Shown here: one piece after another, positions 44,766 to 53,865 of the stretch | Layout: every line of letters begins with the position of its first letter | Numbering within the stretch: position 1 is the first letter of the stretch | NCBI RefSeq assembly: GCF_040930455.2 | Contig: NZ_CP170494.1 | Strand: one strand, 5' to 3' | Length of the DNA stretch: 64,000 nt | Origin: Neopusillimonas maritima | Lineage (GTDB): Bacteria; Pseudomonadota; Gammaproteobacteria; Burkholderiales; Burkholderiaceae_B | The notes under the pieces: model-generated | Databases searched by the model: none | What the model was told of the DNA's origin: nothing | What the model saw: only the letters and a program-made list of their open reading frames with translations | Translations under genes and position numbers: made by a program

Positions 44766-45911
44766 TTAGGGCTGCGCAGGGCGGCGCAGAAAAACCATGT
44801 TGTCCCGGTGCATCAGCTCTTCGTCCGACATGACACCCAGGATTTCCGCTATTCGGTTACTGGGCTGCCGCATAATGCGGCGGGTGTCGGCTGCAGAATA
44901 ATTAATTAACCCGCGCCCGCATTCCACCCCTTTTGGGTCGACGCAGGCAACTACATCGCCGCGTTCAAATTCGCCTTCAACGGCAACGACGCCGATAGGC
45001 AGCAGGCTTTTGCGGCCGGTTGTTAAGGCTTTGACGGCGCCTTCATCGAGTGTAACCCGGCCACGCAAGCGCAAATGGTTGGCTATCCAGCGTTGACGCG
45101 CCGATCGAATGGGAAGCTGTGCGCGCAGCTCTGTGCCAATGCGTTCTCCATTCGATAAGCGGATCAAAACATCGGGTTCCCGCCCGGAAGCAATCACAGT
45201 GTGGGCGCCACTATTGGCGGCCCGGCGGGCGGCCAATACTTTGGTTAGCATTCCGCCGGTGCCAATGCCACTGCCCGCGCCTCCTGCCATTGCCTCTAGT
45301 TCCGGGTCTCCGGCTTGCGCTTGAGTAATCAGTTTTGCTTCGGGATTCCTGCGCGGGTCGGCATCGTAGAGCCCCGGTTGATCCGTGAGAATGACCAGGG
45401 CATTTGCTTCAATAAGGTTGGTAACCAATGCCCCTAGTGTGTCGTTATCCCCCAAACGGATTTCATCTGTGACGACTGTGTCGTTTTCGTTAACAATCGG
45501 AACGACGCCCAGCGACAACAAGGTGTAGATGGTTGTGCGTGCGTTCAGGTAACGTTCCCGATCGGCCAGATCTTCATGCGTTAACAAGATTTGGGCTGTG
45601 CGAATGGCGTGGCGTCCGAACGCAACTTCATAGGCTTGAACAAGCCCCATTTGCCCTACTGCCGCAGCGGCCTGGAGCTCATGCATTGTGTGTGGTCGGG
45701 TTTTCCATCCTAGTCGTGCCATGCCTTCGGCCACCGCCCCACTGGAAACCAGAACGACTTCCCGGCCTTGGGCGTGAAGTGCGGCGATTTGGGAGGCCCA
45801 TTCGCCAACGGCTTGCAGATCGATGCCTTGACCTTCATTGGTAACCAGAGAGGAACCGACTTTTGCAACAACGCGCTTGGCTTGGGCGACAACGGATGTA
45901 AGGGTCGACAT
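44766..45911 (-). CDS. proB: Glutamate 5-kinase
   Basis: 381 residues: amino acid kinase domain (VVAKVGSSLVTNEG, VLVSSGAVAEG, NENDTVVTDEIRLGDND) plus a C-terminal PUA domain (GRVTLDEGAVKALTTGRKSLLPIGVVAVEG by residues about 286-315). First step of proline synthesis. It sits 30 bases after obgE, the common beta- and gammaproteobacterial order rplU-rpmA-obgE-proB. Confidence 0.96.
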   Translation of the reverse strand: MSTLTSVVAQAKRVVAKVGSSLVTNEGQGIDLQAVGEWASQIAALHAQGREVVLVSSGAVAEGMARLGWKTRPHTMHELQAAAAVGQMGLVQAYEVAFGRHAIRTAQILLTHEDLADRERYLNARTTIYTLLSLGVVPIVNENDTVVTDEIRLGDNDTLGALVTNLIEANALVILTDQPGLYDADPRRNPEAKLITQAQAGDPELEAMAGGAGSGIGTGGMLTKVLAARRAANSGAHTVIASGREPDVLIRLSNGERIGTELRAQLPIRSARQRWIANHLRLRGRVTLDEGAVKALTTGRKSLLPIGVVAVEGEFERGDVVACVDPKGVECGRGLINYSAADTRRIMRQPSNRIAEILGVMSDEELMHRDNMVFLRRPAQP

Positions 45912-45940
45912 GGACGCAGTGAATAAACTATGAGTAAGAT

Positions 45941-47056
45941 TTAATCGGCATTGTTCAGGGGTCCGCGCGAATCATCGAAGCGGGGGTCTTCTGCCTGATA
46001 AACACCTTCCGCCTTATCGGATTCTACGTTTTCCTTTTCCTTTTCGACATCCAGCCAGTCTTGCAGCGCCCAGATTAATTCCTGCGTGCCGTTGCCGGTA
46101 AGTGCTGAAATAGCGAAAACCGGACCTTTCCACCCGAGTGCCTCGCAGAAGCGTTTCTGAGTTTCGGTCGGGTCCTCGACCATGTCGAGTTTGTTCAATA
46201 CGAGCCAGCGCGGCTTTTCGTAGAGGGCCTCATCGTACTTGCGCAGTTCTTCGGTAATGGCGCGAGCCCCTTCAACCGCGGCCTCTACCGGATCAATTGA
46301 GGGGTCGGGTGAGGATAGGTCGACCAAATGCAACAGCACTCGAGTGCGGGACAAATGACGTAAAAACAAATGCCCCAGACCGGCACCTTCGGAGGCACCT
46401 TCGATCAGGCCGGGAATATCGGCGATGACGAAACTGCGCGATTCTGAGGTGCGCACAACCCCCAGGTTGGGGTGCAGTGTGGTGAAGGGGTAGTCGGCGA
46501 TCTTGGGCTTGGCGTTTGAAACCTTACTGATAAGCGTTGATTTACCCGCATTGGGCAGGCCTAACAAGCCAACGTCGGCCAAAACTTTCAGTTCAAAACG
46601 TAAGCGCCGCTGCTCACCTTCTTTGCCATAGGTGAACTGGCGGGGCGCGCGGTTTGTACTGGATTTGAAATGAATGTTGCCTCGGCCCCCTTCACCGCCG
46701 GCAGCCAGCATGGCTTTCTCACCATGGTGGTTCAGGTCGAACAATTGTTCGTCTGTGTCGGCATCGTAAACGACGGTGCCAACGGGTACGCGCAGCGTGA
46801 TGTCGGCAGCACCCGCCCCGTATTGATCGGAGCCACGCCCATTTTCGCCGTTCCTGGCCCGATGCAGGCGGGCATAGCGATAATCGACCAGCGTGTTGAT
46901 GTTGCGGTCGGCAATAGCAATAATGCTGCCGCCCCTGCCGCCGTCGCCGCCGTCAGGCCCGCCTTTCGGAATGAATTTTTCGCGGCGAAAGCTCGCCGAC
47001 CCATTGCCGCCTTTGCCGGCAATGACTTCAATGGTGGCTTCGTCAACGAATTTCAT
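45941..47056 (-). CDS. obgE: GTPase ObgE/CgtA
   Basis: 371 residues: glycine-rich Obg domain (GKGGNGSASFRREKF, GGDGGRGGSI), GTPase domain with P-loop GLPNAGKSTLI, DIPGLIEGA switch II and NKLDMV. A charged C-terminal tail follows. It acts in ribosome assembly. A strong terminator separates it from rpmA, so it must depend on readthrough or its own promoter. Confidence 0.97.
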   Translation of the reverse strand: MKFVDEATIEVIAGKGGNGSASFRREKFIPKGGPDGGDGGRGGSIIAIADRNINTLVDYRYARLHRARNGENGRGSDQYGAGAADITLRVPVGTVVYDADTDEQLFDLNHHGEKAMLAAGGEGGRGNIHFKSSTNRAPRQFTYGKEGEQRRLRFELKVLADVGLLGLPNAGKSTLISKVSNAKPKIADYPFTTLHPNLGVVRTSESRSFVIADIPGLIEGASEGAGLGHLFLRHLSRTRVLLHLVDLSSPDPSIDPVEAAVEGARAITEELRKYDEALYEKPRWLVLNKLDMVEDPTETQKRFCEALGWKGPVFAISALTGNGTQELIWALQDWLDVEKEKENVESDKAEGVYQAEDPRFDDSRGPLNNAD

Positions 47057-47096
47057 AAGTACAGACCATAAAAGGTTTCAAGAGGTATTCTAAAAC

Positions 47097-47126
47097 AAAA
47101 AGCCCTACCGTCTGGTAGGGCTTTGC
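47097..47126 (-). terminator. Rho-independent terminator after rpmA
   Basis: On the minus strand AGCCCTACC-AGAC-GGTAGGGCT (47101-47122), a nine-bp perfect stem followed by TTTTTGTTTT. Lies between rpmA and obgE. Confidence 0.85.
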
Positions 47127-47143
47127 GTTCGGTTCAATGCAGA

Positions 47144-47404
47144 TTAGTCTGCAGCAACAACCGAGACGGTACGCTTGTTCAATGCGCCTTTGATGGCGAA
47201 TTTAACTTTGCCGTCGACCAGCGAGAACAGCGTGTGGTCTTTGCCCATACCGACATTGGTGCCGGGGTGGAATTTTGTGCCGCGCTGACGAATGATGATG
47301 GATCCGGCATTGATGGCTTGGCCACCATATACCTTCACACCCAGTCGTTTCGATTCTGAATCGCGACCGTTCCGCGTTGAGCCGCCGCCTTTCTTTTGTG
47401 CCAT
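47144..47404 (-). CDS. rpmA: 50S ribosomal protein L27
   Basis: 86 residues starting MAQKKGGGSTRNGRDS with the usual L27 sequence (RLGVKVYGGQ, GSIIIRQRG). Structural protein near the peptidyl transferase centre. Follows rplU by 29 bases. Confidence 0.98.
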   Translation of the reverse strand: MAQKKGGGSTRNGRDSESKRLGVKVYGGQAINAGSIIIRQRGTKFHPGTNVGMGKDHTLFSLVDGKVKFAIKGALNKRTVSVVAAD

Positions 47405-47433
47405 GTTTAGCTCCTGTTAACCTGGTTCAAGCA

Positions 47434-47745
47434 TTAAGCCGTAACGGCTTCGATGCGAATCTCGGTGTAGTTTTGACGATGGCCCTGACGCTTCTGATAG
47501 TGCTTGCGACGACGCATTTTGAAGATCTTGACCTTGTCGTGCCGGCCTTGTGCAAGAACTGTTGCCTTAACCACGGCGCCGTCAACCAAAGGCGTACCAA
47601 TTTTCAATTGATCACCTTCGCCAACCGACAAAACCTGGTCTAGCGTAATTTCTTGCCCTATGTCTGCCGGTATCTGTTCTACCTTAAGTTTTTGGCCGGC
47701 TGCAACACGATACTGTTTGCCGCCGGTTTTTATGACCGCGTACAT
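47434..47745 (-). CDS. rplU: 50S ribosomal protein L21
   Basis: 103 residues with MYAVIKTGGKQYRVAAGQ at the start and the C-terminal RRRKHYQKRQGHRQNYTEIRI signature of L21. First gene of the rplU-rpmA unit; a plausible AT-rich promoter region lies in the 86 bases to argJ. Confidence 0.98.
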   Translation of the reverse strand: MYAVIKTGGKQYRVAAGQKLKVEQIPADIGQEITLDQVLSVGEGDQLKIGTPLVDGAVVKATVLAQGRHDKVKIFKMRRRKHYQKRQGHRQNYTEIRIEAVTA

Positions 47746-47831
47746 GTGGGTAACCCTTTTAAATTACATTGCTGGCAAAATGCCAAGCTCAAGATAATAT
47801 ACTGAAAACGTTCTATAAGTCAACCACTTAA

Positions 47832-49058
47832 TCACGACCGGTAGTCGGCGTTGATGCTCACGTATTCATGCGAGAAATCGCTTGTGTAAACGGTTTCGGT
47901 GGTATTGCCCCGGCCGAGTGCAATGCGTACAAGGATCTCAGCCTCTTTCATGACGCGTTGGCCCGCTTCTTCTGCATAATCCGGGTTACGCCCGCCTTGG
48001 CTGGCCACCAGAACGTCGCCCAACCATAAATTAACCTTGCCGACGTCCAGATCGTTGACGCCTGCGTAACCCACGGCTGCCAAAATACGACCAAGATTGG
48101 GGTCGCTGGCGTAGAACGCCGTTTTAACCAACGGGGAGTGGGCAACGGCATAAGCCACTTTCAGTGCTTCTTCCTGGCTCGCAGCCTGCTCAACCCGGAT
48201 AGTGATGAATTTGGTTGCGCCCTCGGCGTCACGCACGATTTTCTGGGCCAGATCCAGGGCGGCGTCGGCCAAAGCCCGATAAAGTTCGCTGTACAAAGGG
48301 TGGTGCGTGGAGTCGATATGCAGGCCGCTTTGGCCGGTTGCCATAATAATGAAGGAGTCGTTTGTGGAAGTGTCGCCGTCAACCGTGATGCGATTGAATG
48401 AGCGATTGGCAATCTCCCGCGTCATATCGGCCAGCAGGCCGGGCGGAATACCCGCGTCAGTAGCCAGGTAGCCCAGCATGGTTGCCATGTTCGGGCGTAT
48501 CATGCCGGCGCCTTTGCTAATGCCGGTCAGGGTAACGGGTTGACCGCCCAATTCAATTTTCTTCGACACGATTTTAGGCTGCGTATCGGTGGTCATAATG
48601 CTGTGGGCGGCGTTGAACCAGTTGTCGGCTGTCAGGTTCTGCACAGCGGCGGGCAGCGCCTTGATAAGCCGGTCTACCGGTAAAGGCTCCAGAATCACGC
48701 CGGTGGAAAAGGGCAGAATTTGGTTTGGAGAAATATGGAGCAATTTTGCGACTGCTTCACAGGTTTCGTGGGTGGCTTTTAACCCGCTTGGTCCGGTTCC
48801 TGCGTTGGCGTTACCCGTGTTGATAACCAAAGCGCGAATGTCGCTGTTTTCCGCCAAATGTTGTTCACACACTTGTACCGGCGCGGCACGAAAGCGGTTT
48901 TGCGTGAAGACGCCGGCAACCGAACTACCGGGCGCAAGCTGAAAAACGGTGAGGTCTTTGCGACCCTGTTTGCGAATGCCGGCTTCGGTAATGCCGATTT
49001 CAACTCCCGCAACAGGAAGAATGGTTTCGGGCGCAGGAATATGCAGGTTTACAGCCAT
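47832..49058 (-). CDS. argJ: Bifunctional ornithine acetyltransferase / N-acetylglutamate synthase
   Basis: 408 residues from the ATG at 49058. The autocleavage region KGAGMIRPNMATMLGYLATDA (cut between NMA and TML) is intact, as is NTGNANAGTG. It recycles the acetyl group from N-acetylornithine to glutamate in the cyclic arginine pathway. Open frame extends 12 codons upstream without homology. Confidence 0.96.
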   Translation of the reverse strand: MAVNLHIPAPETILPVAGVEIGITEAGIRKQGRKDLTVFQLAPGSSVAGVFTQNRFRAAPVQVCEQHLAENSDIRALVINTGNANAGTGPSGLKATHETCEAVAKLLHISPNQILPFSTGVILEPLPVDRLIKALPAAVQNLTADNWFNAAHSIMTTDTQPKIVSKKIELGGQPVTLTGISKGAGMIRPNMATMLGYLATDAGIPPGLLADMTREIANRSFNRITVDGDTSTNDSFIIMATGQSGLHIDSTHHPLYSELYRALADAALDLAQKIVRDAEGATKFITIRVEQAASQEEALKVAYAVAHSPLVKTAFYASDPNLGRILAAVGYAGVNDLDVGKVNLWLGDVLVASQGGRNPDYAEEAGQRVMKEAEILVRIALGRGNTTETVYTSDFSHEYVSINADYRS

Positions 49059-49141
49059 ATGGGGTCTCGCAAAAAGTAGGTGACCAAGATGCAAAACGCC
49101 ATTTTATCGTAGCTTGGGCATGTTGCCGGAGACGTTGGAGC

Positions 49142-49657
49142 TTATTTTTCGTTGCTTTGCAGGCGGGTCTGGGCCAGCAGTTTGAGTTCGCCAAGTGCTT
49201 CGAACAGCGCCTGTCGACTGTGTTCTGAAAGGCTCCCGAACAGGCCCCGGATCCATTGCTCGTGGGCATCGGCCATGCGTTTGAAGCTGCGCTTGCCTTT
49301 TGGGGTAAGCCGGATAATGGAGCTGCGACGGTCGGAGGCGACCTTAATGCGTTCAACCAATCCTTCTTTTTCGAGTTGATCGGTAATGCCTGTGATGTTG
49401 CCGTTGGTGACCATCATGTGGCGCGACAACTCGCTCATTTTCATGCCTTCCGGGACACGCAACAGTTGCGCCATCAGGTCGAAGCGGGGTAGCGTCGTTT
49501 CAAAATCGGTGCGTAACCTGCTGCGAATGTCGCCCTCAATAAGATTGCAACAGGTTAGCAAACGAAGCCAGAGACGCAGATCATCGTGATCGTTCGGGCC
49601 CGCGCGACTTTCCAGGTCGGGTGTGGCGTCGTCGGATGAGTGGGTTAGGATGGTCAT
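49142..49657 (-). CDS. MarR-family regulator of the aromatic-CoA operon
   Basis: 171 residues from the ATG at 49657. The winged helix (MKMSELSRHMMVTNGNITGITDQLEKEGLVERIKV by about residues 80-114, then SDRRSSIIRLTPKGKRSF) is typical. It is divergent from the aromatic-CoA operon with 214 bases between, containing two matching dyads. By analogy with MarR repressors of aromatic-acid pathways it probably responds to an aryl-CoA. Confidence 0.92.
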   Translation of the reverse strand: MTILTHSSDDATPDLESRAGPNDHDDLRLWLRLLTCCNLIEGDIRSRLRTDFETTLPRFDLMAQLLRVPEGMKMSELSRHMMVTNGNITGITDQLEKEGLVERIKVASDRRSSIIRLTPKGKRSFKRMADAHEQWIRGLFGSLSEHSRQALFEALGELKLLAQTRLQSNEK

Positions 49658-49728
49658 GTCGTTAACGCAGTTTCCAGGCCGTAAATTTAAATAAGTTAGG
49701 TCAACCCTTGGGCTTGCAACAAGAACAT

Positions 49729-49744
49729 AGTTTAATCTTAAAGT
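49729..49744. promoter_or_regulatory. Candidate MarR operator near the marR side
   Basis: AGTTTAATCTTAAAGT, a dyad (A-TTTAA--TTAAA-T). It recurs nearly identically 99 bases away on the operon side, preceded by the same ATA. Placed 72 bases before the MarR start, it could give autoregulation. Confidence 0.6.
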
Positions 49745-49802
49745 TTCATTTTGGGGCATTTTCTTTGCCCCGCTTAAGTCGTTGACGCATTTAAAAAAAT
49801 CT

Positions 49803-49843
49803 TGCATCTGCTTTTTTTTATGTATATAGTTTAAGCCTAAAGT
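49803..49843 (+). promoter_or_regulatory. Operon promoter with overlapping MarR-type operator
   Basis: TTGCAT (49803-49808), 16-base spacer, TATAGT (49825-49830). The dyad AGTTTAAGCCTAAAGT (49828-49843) overlaps the -10 end and the expected start of transcription, a classic repression position. Ribosome-binding site CGGAGA precedes the ATG at 49872. Confidence 0.55.
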
Positions 49844-49871
49844 AAATATTCAGCCTTTTCGGAGAACGCTC

Positions 49872-52211
49872 ATGAATATCGTTTGTATTGGCGGAGGTCC
49901 CGCCGGCTTGTATTTTGGTTTGCTGATGAAGCTCAGTGACCCAAGCCACGAAATTACCATTATCGAGCGCAATCGACCGTATGACACGTTTGGCTGGGGC
50001 GTTGTGTTTTCAGACGCAACGCTGGAGAACCTGCGCGAAGCGGATCCGGTCTCGGCCGAGAAAATTGCCCTGGCATTCAACCACTGGGACGATATTGAAA
50101 CGCATTACAAAGGCAAAAGTATTCGCAATAGCGGCCACGGTTTTATTGGCATTGGTCGTAAAAAGCTGCTGAATATTCTTCAAGAACGCTGTGAAGAAGT
50201 GGGCGTCAAACTGGTGTTTGAAACCGATGTATCCGACGACCAGGAGATCGCCGAAAAATACAACGCCGATCTCGTCATTGCGTCCGATGGCTTAAACAGC
50301 AAAATTCGGACTCGTTACGAGGATACATTCAAGCCCGACATCGATGTGCGCAAGTGTCGTTTCGTATGGTTGGGTACCGAAAAAACATTTGATGCCTTTA
50401 CCTTTGCGTTTGTAAAAACCGAACACGGCTGGTTTCAGGCGCATGCGTATCGGTTCGAGCCAGGGATGTCGACCTTTATTGTGGAAACACTGGACGAAAC
50501 CTGGAAAGCGCACGGTATCGACAAAATGAGTCAGGAAGACGGCATCGCTTTTTGCGAAAAAATCTTCGCCCCCTGGCTCGATGGCAATAAGCTGATCAGC
50601 AATGCGTCACACTTGCGCGGTTCGGCTATCTGGATTCAATTCCCCCGCGTTATTTGTGATACCTGGGTGCATTACCAACCCTTACCCAGCGGTCGTAAAG
50701 TACCGGTCGTACTGATGGGCGATGCGGCCCATACGGCGCACTTCTCAATTGGCTCGGGTACCAAGCTGGCTCTGGAAGACGCGATTGAATTGAACCGGTG
50801 CCTGATGGCCAAGAACTACAACGTTGAAGAGGGTTTGCAACACTATCAGGAAGTGCGTAGCGTTGAGGTTCTGAAGATCCAGAACGCAGCACGCAATTCT
50901 ACGGAATGGTTCGAGAATGTGGCGCGCTATGCCAACTTCGAGCCCGAGCAGTTTGTCTACTCCATGCTGACTCGCTCGCAGCGTATTTCGCATGAGAATT
51001 TGCGTTTGCGCGATCCGAAGTGGCTTGAAGGTTTTGAGCGCTGGTTGGCAACACATTCAGGTGTGAAAGAGCAGGGCGAGCGCCCGGTTCCCCCTATGCA
51101 TACACCGTTTACGGCGCGCAGCGTGACCTTGAAGAATCGTATCGTTATGTCGCCGATGGCGATGTATTCTTGCGTTGACGGTGTACCGGGTGACTTCCAT
51201 TTGGTTCACCTGGGCTCTCGCGCCATGGGCGGCGCAGGCATGGTGATGGTGGAAATGACCTGCGTTTCGCCGGAAGCACGCATCACTCCGGGATGCCCGG
51301 GGCTATGGACGGATGAGCAAGGTGCGGCGTTTAAACGTATTGTTGACTTCGTCCATCAGAACACCGACGCCAAAATTGGATTGCAAATTGGTCACGCCGG
51401 CCGTAAAGCGTCTACCAAGGTAAGTTGGGAAGGCACCGATTTACCGCTCGATTCCGGCAATTGGCCTATTGTTTCGGCTTCTCCCATTCCGTACATCGAA
51501 GGTGTGTCGCAAGTTCCGCAGGAAATGACGCGCGCTCAAATGGATGAAGTGAAGGAGCAGTTTGTAGCGGCGACCCGTCGTGCAGTTGAAGCTGGTTTCG
51601 ACTGGCTGGAACTGCACTGCGCTCACGGCTATCTACTTTCAAGCTTTATCTCGCCTATTACAAACGTGCGTACTGATGAATACGGCGGCTCGTTGGATAA
51701 CCGTTTGCGCTACCCGCTTGAAGTTTTTGAAGCGGTACGCAAGGTTTGGCCCGAAAGCTTGCCAATGTCGGTACGTATCTCTGCTCACGATTGGGTGGAA
51801 GGCGGGATTACGCCCGACGATGCCATTGAAATTGCGCGTCGCTTCAAGGCGGCCGGTGTTGACTTGGTCGACTGTTCTTCCGGGCAAGTATCCAAAGAAG
51901 AGCAGCCGGTCTATGGCCGCATGTATCAAACGCCATTTTCCGATCGGGTACGCAATGAAGCCGAGGTGGCCACCATTGCAGTGGGGGCCATTTTCGAGGC
52001 CGACCACGTGAACAGTATTATTGCGTCCGGTCGTGCCGATCTGTGTGCTTTGGCGCGCCCGCATCTGGCGGATGCCGCCTGGACATTGCGTGAGTCGGCA
52101 AAAATTGGCTATCAAGACGTAACGTGGCCCAAACAGTACTTCCCTGCCAAGCGTCAGTTGGAAACCAACTTTGAGCGGGCCGCTGCTTACGCAAAATCCA
52201 TCGGAGGTTAA
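49872..52211 (+). CDS. Two-domain flavin monooxygenase / old yellow enzyme reductase, likely 2-aminobenzoyl-CoA monooxygenase/reductase
   Basis: 779 residues in two parts. The N-terminal part (1-405) is a class A flavin monooxygenase: CIGGGPAGLYFGL at the start and GDAAHTAHFSIGSGTKLALEDA from residue 283. From residue 409 (MHTPFTARSVTLKNRIVMSPMAMYS) it is an old yellow enzyme with QIGHAGRKAS and a HCAHGYLLSSFISP segment near 582. The same fusion is known as 2-aminobenzoyl-CoA monooxygenase/reductase of Azoarcus evansii, which hydroxylates and reduces the ring to an oxo-cyclohexene-CoA; close relatives are annotated as salicylyl-CoA 5-hydroxylase. The neighbouring beta-oxidation-type genes favour the first. 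Confidence 0.9.
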   Translation: MNIVCIGGGPAGLYFGLLMKLSDPSHEITIIERNRPYDTFGWGVVFSDATLENLREADPVSAEKIALAFNHWDDIETHYKGKSIRNSGHGFIGIGRKKLLNILQERCEEVGVKLVFETDVSDDQEIAEKYNADLVIASDGLNSKIRTRYEDTFKPDIDVRKCRFVWLGTEKTFDAFTFAFVKTEHGWFQAHAYRFEPGMSTFIVETLDETWKAHGIDKMSQEDGIAFCEKIFAPWLDGNKLISNASHLRGSAIWIQFPRVICDTWVHYQPLPSGRKVPVVLMGDAAHTAHFSIGSGTKLALEDAIELNRCLMAKNYNVEEGLQHYQEVRSVEVLKIQNAARNSTEWFENVARYANFEPEQFVYSMLTRSQRISHENLRLRDPKWLEGFERWLATHSGVKEQGERPVPPMHTPFTARSVTLKNRIVMSPMAMYSCVDGVPGDFHLVHLGSRAMGGAGMVMVEMTCVSPEARITPGCPGLWTDEQGAAFKRIVDFVHQNTDAKIGLQIGHAGRKASTKVSWEGTDLPLDSGNWPIVSASPIPYIEGVSQVPQEMTRAQMDEVKEQFVAATRRAVEAGFDWLELHCAHGYLLSSFISPITNVRTDEYGGSLDNRLRYPLEVFEAVRKVWPESLPMSVRISAHDWVEGGITPDDAIEIARRFKAAGVDLVDCSSGQVSKEEQPVYGRMYQTPFSDRVRNEAEVATIAVGAIFEADHVNSIIASGRADLCALARPHLADAAWTLRESAKIGYQDVTWPKQYFPAKRQLETNFERAAAYAKSIGG

Positions 52212-52216
52212 TTGTG

Positions 52217-52990
52217 ATGACACAAGCACGCCATGCCTTAGTAACCGGCGCCGCACGCGGTATCGGTTTAATCGTGGCCCAGCGCCTCTTGCAACAAGGC
52301 TGCCGCGTGACCTTAATGGGGCGCAACGTGCAGGCGTTGGAGCAAGCCGCACAACAGCTTAAGCCGCTGGGTGAGGTAGGCTTCGTTGCCGGCGACGTGG
52401 GCAGTGCGCAGAACGTTGAGGCCGCTTTTGCCAAAGCCCGCGACCAATTCGGCCCGATCGACATCCTGGTGAACAATGCAGGTCAGGCCGTCAGTGAGCG
52501 GTTTGATCGCATGACGCAAGAGGCCTGGCACAGTATGTTGTCGGTGAACTTAACCGGCACGTTTCATTGTATCCAGGCGGCTTTGCCCGATATGCTCGCC
52601 AAGAGGTGGGGCCGTATTGTGAATGTTGCCAGTACTGCCGGGTTGCAAGGCTATGCTTATGTATCGGCTTACTGCGCAGCCAAACATGGGGTTGTGGGTT
52701 TAACCCGTTCCTTGGCGCTTGAAGTTGCCCGGAAAGGCATTACGGTGAACGCCGTGTGCCCGGGTTACACGGAAACCGATTTGGTGCGCGACGCGCTCGA
52801 TAACATTATGGAAAAAACCGGCATGACGCTCGACCAGGCGCGTGCCAAACTGGCGGAGTCAAATCCCCAGGGGCGCCTGGTGCAGCCCGAGGAAGTAGCC
52901 GATGCCGTGGCCTGGTTATGTCAGTCGGGTGCCGGCGCTGTTAACGGACAATCGATCCCCGTAGACGGGGGGGAAGTGATGGTGGGCTAA
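52217..52990 (+). CDS. Short-chain dehydrogenase (3-hydroxyacyl-CoA dehydrogenase type)
   Basis: 257 residues from ATG 52217; GTG 52214 is equally spaced behind GGAGG (52203-52207). NAD(P) motif TGAARGIG, NNAG, catalytic Ser (VASTAG) and YxxxK (AYCAAKHGVV) are intact. In the operon it probably oxidises the hydroxyacyl-CoA formed after hydration of the dearomatised ring. Five bases after the previous stop. Confidence 0.92.
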   Translation: MTQARHALVTGAARGIGLIVAQRLLQQGCRVTLMGRNVQALEQAAQQLKPLGEVGFVAGDVGSAQNVEAAFAKARDQFGPIDILVNNAGQAVSERFDRMTQEAWHSMLSVNLTGTFHCIQAALPDMLAKRWGRIVNVASTAGLQGYAYVSAYCAAKHGVVGLTRSLALEVARKGITVNAVCPGYTETDLVRDALDNIMEKTGMTLDQARAKLAESNPQGRLVQPEEVADAVAWLCQSGAGAVNGQSIPVDGGEVMVG

Positions 52991-53016
52991 GCGCGCACCG
53001 GAACCTGGAGAAATCT

Positions 53017-53865
53017 ATGAGTACTGAACACACAATGGAACATCACAAGGGCCCCATGGCGGGATACCAGCCCAAGAACTTTTTGTGGTCCGTGTCCGAC
53101 GATGGCAAAGTTGCCACTATTTCCTTGAATCGTCCCGAACGCAAGAATCCACTTACGTTTGAGTCGTATGCAGAGTTGCGTGATTTGTTCCGCAAGTTGG
53201 TTTATGCAAGCGACATTAAAATTGTTGTGGTCACCGGCTCGGGCGGGAATTTTTGCTCGGGGGGCGATGTACACGAAATTATTGGCCCGCTGACCAAAAT
53301 GACCATGCCCCAACTGCTGGATTTCACCCGCATGACGGGTGATTTGGTCAAAGCCATGCGCAATTGCCCGCAACCGATTATTGCGGCGGTCGATGGTGTA
53401 TGTGCCGGAGCAGGCGCGGTTGTGGCCCTGGCTTCCGACATGCGTTTGGCCACCGAGCAAACCAAAACGGCCTTTTTGTTTACCCGCGTAGGCTTGGCCG
53501 GCGCCGATATGGGGGCTTGCGCGTTGTTGCCCCGCGTTATTGGTCAGGGCCGCGCTTCAGAGCTGCTGTATACCGGTCGTTCCATGTCTGGGCAGGAAGG
53601 CCTTAACTGGGGTTTCTTTAATAGCCTGCATGCGTCTGAAGAGGTTTTGGGTGCGGCCCAAGATCTGGCGCGTCGCCTGGCCGATGGCCCCACCTTTGCG
53701 CATTCCATGACGAAAAAAGCGCTGCATCAAGAGTGGTCGATGGGTGTTGATGAGGCGATTGAAGCCGAAGCCCAGGCACAGGCAATCTGCATGCAGACAC
53801 AAGACTTCCATCGTGCCTATCATGCGTTTGTTGCCAAGCAAAAACCCGTGTTCGAAGGTGATTAA
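53017..53865 (+). CDS. Enoyl-CoA hydratase/isomerase
   Basis: 282 residues of the crotonase fold: oxyanion-hole segments GGNFCSGGDVHE and DGVCAGAGAVVALASDMR, and a later FTRVGLAGADMGA. One of the usual catalytic glutamates appears replaced (GLAGADMG), which points to a specialised member. The next gene starts at the base after its stop. Confidence 0.92.
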   Translation: MSTEHTMEHHKGPMAGYQPKNFLWSVSDDGKVATISLNRPERKNPLTFESYAELRDLFRKLVYASDIKIVVVTGSGGNFCSGGDVHEIIGPLTKMTMPQLLDFTRMTGDLVKAMRNCPQPIIAAVDGVCAGAGAVVALASDMRLATEQTKTAFLFTRVGLAGADMGACALLPRVIGQGRASELLYTGRSMSGQEGLNWGFFNSLHASEEVLGAAQDLARRLADGPTFAHSMTKKALHQEWSMGVDEAIEAEAQAQAICMQTQDFHRAYHAFVAKQKPVFEGD

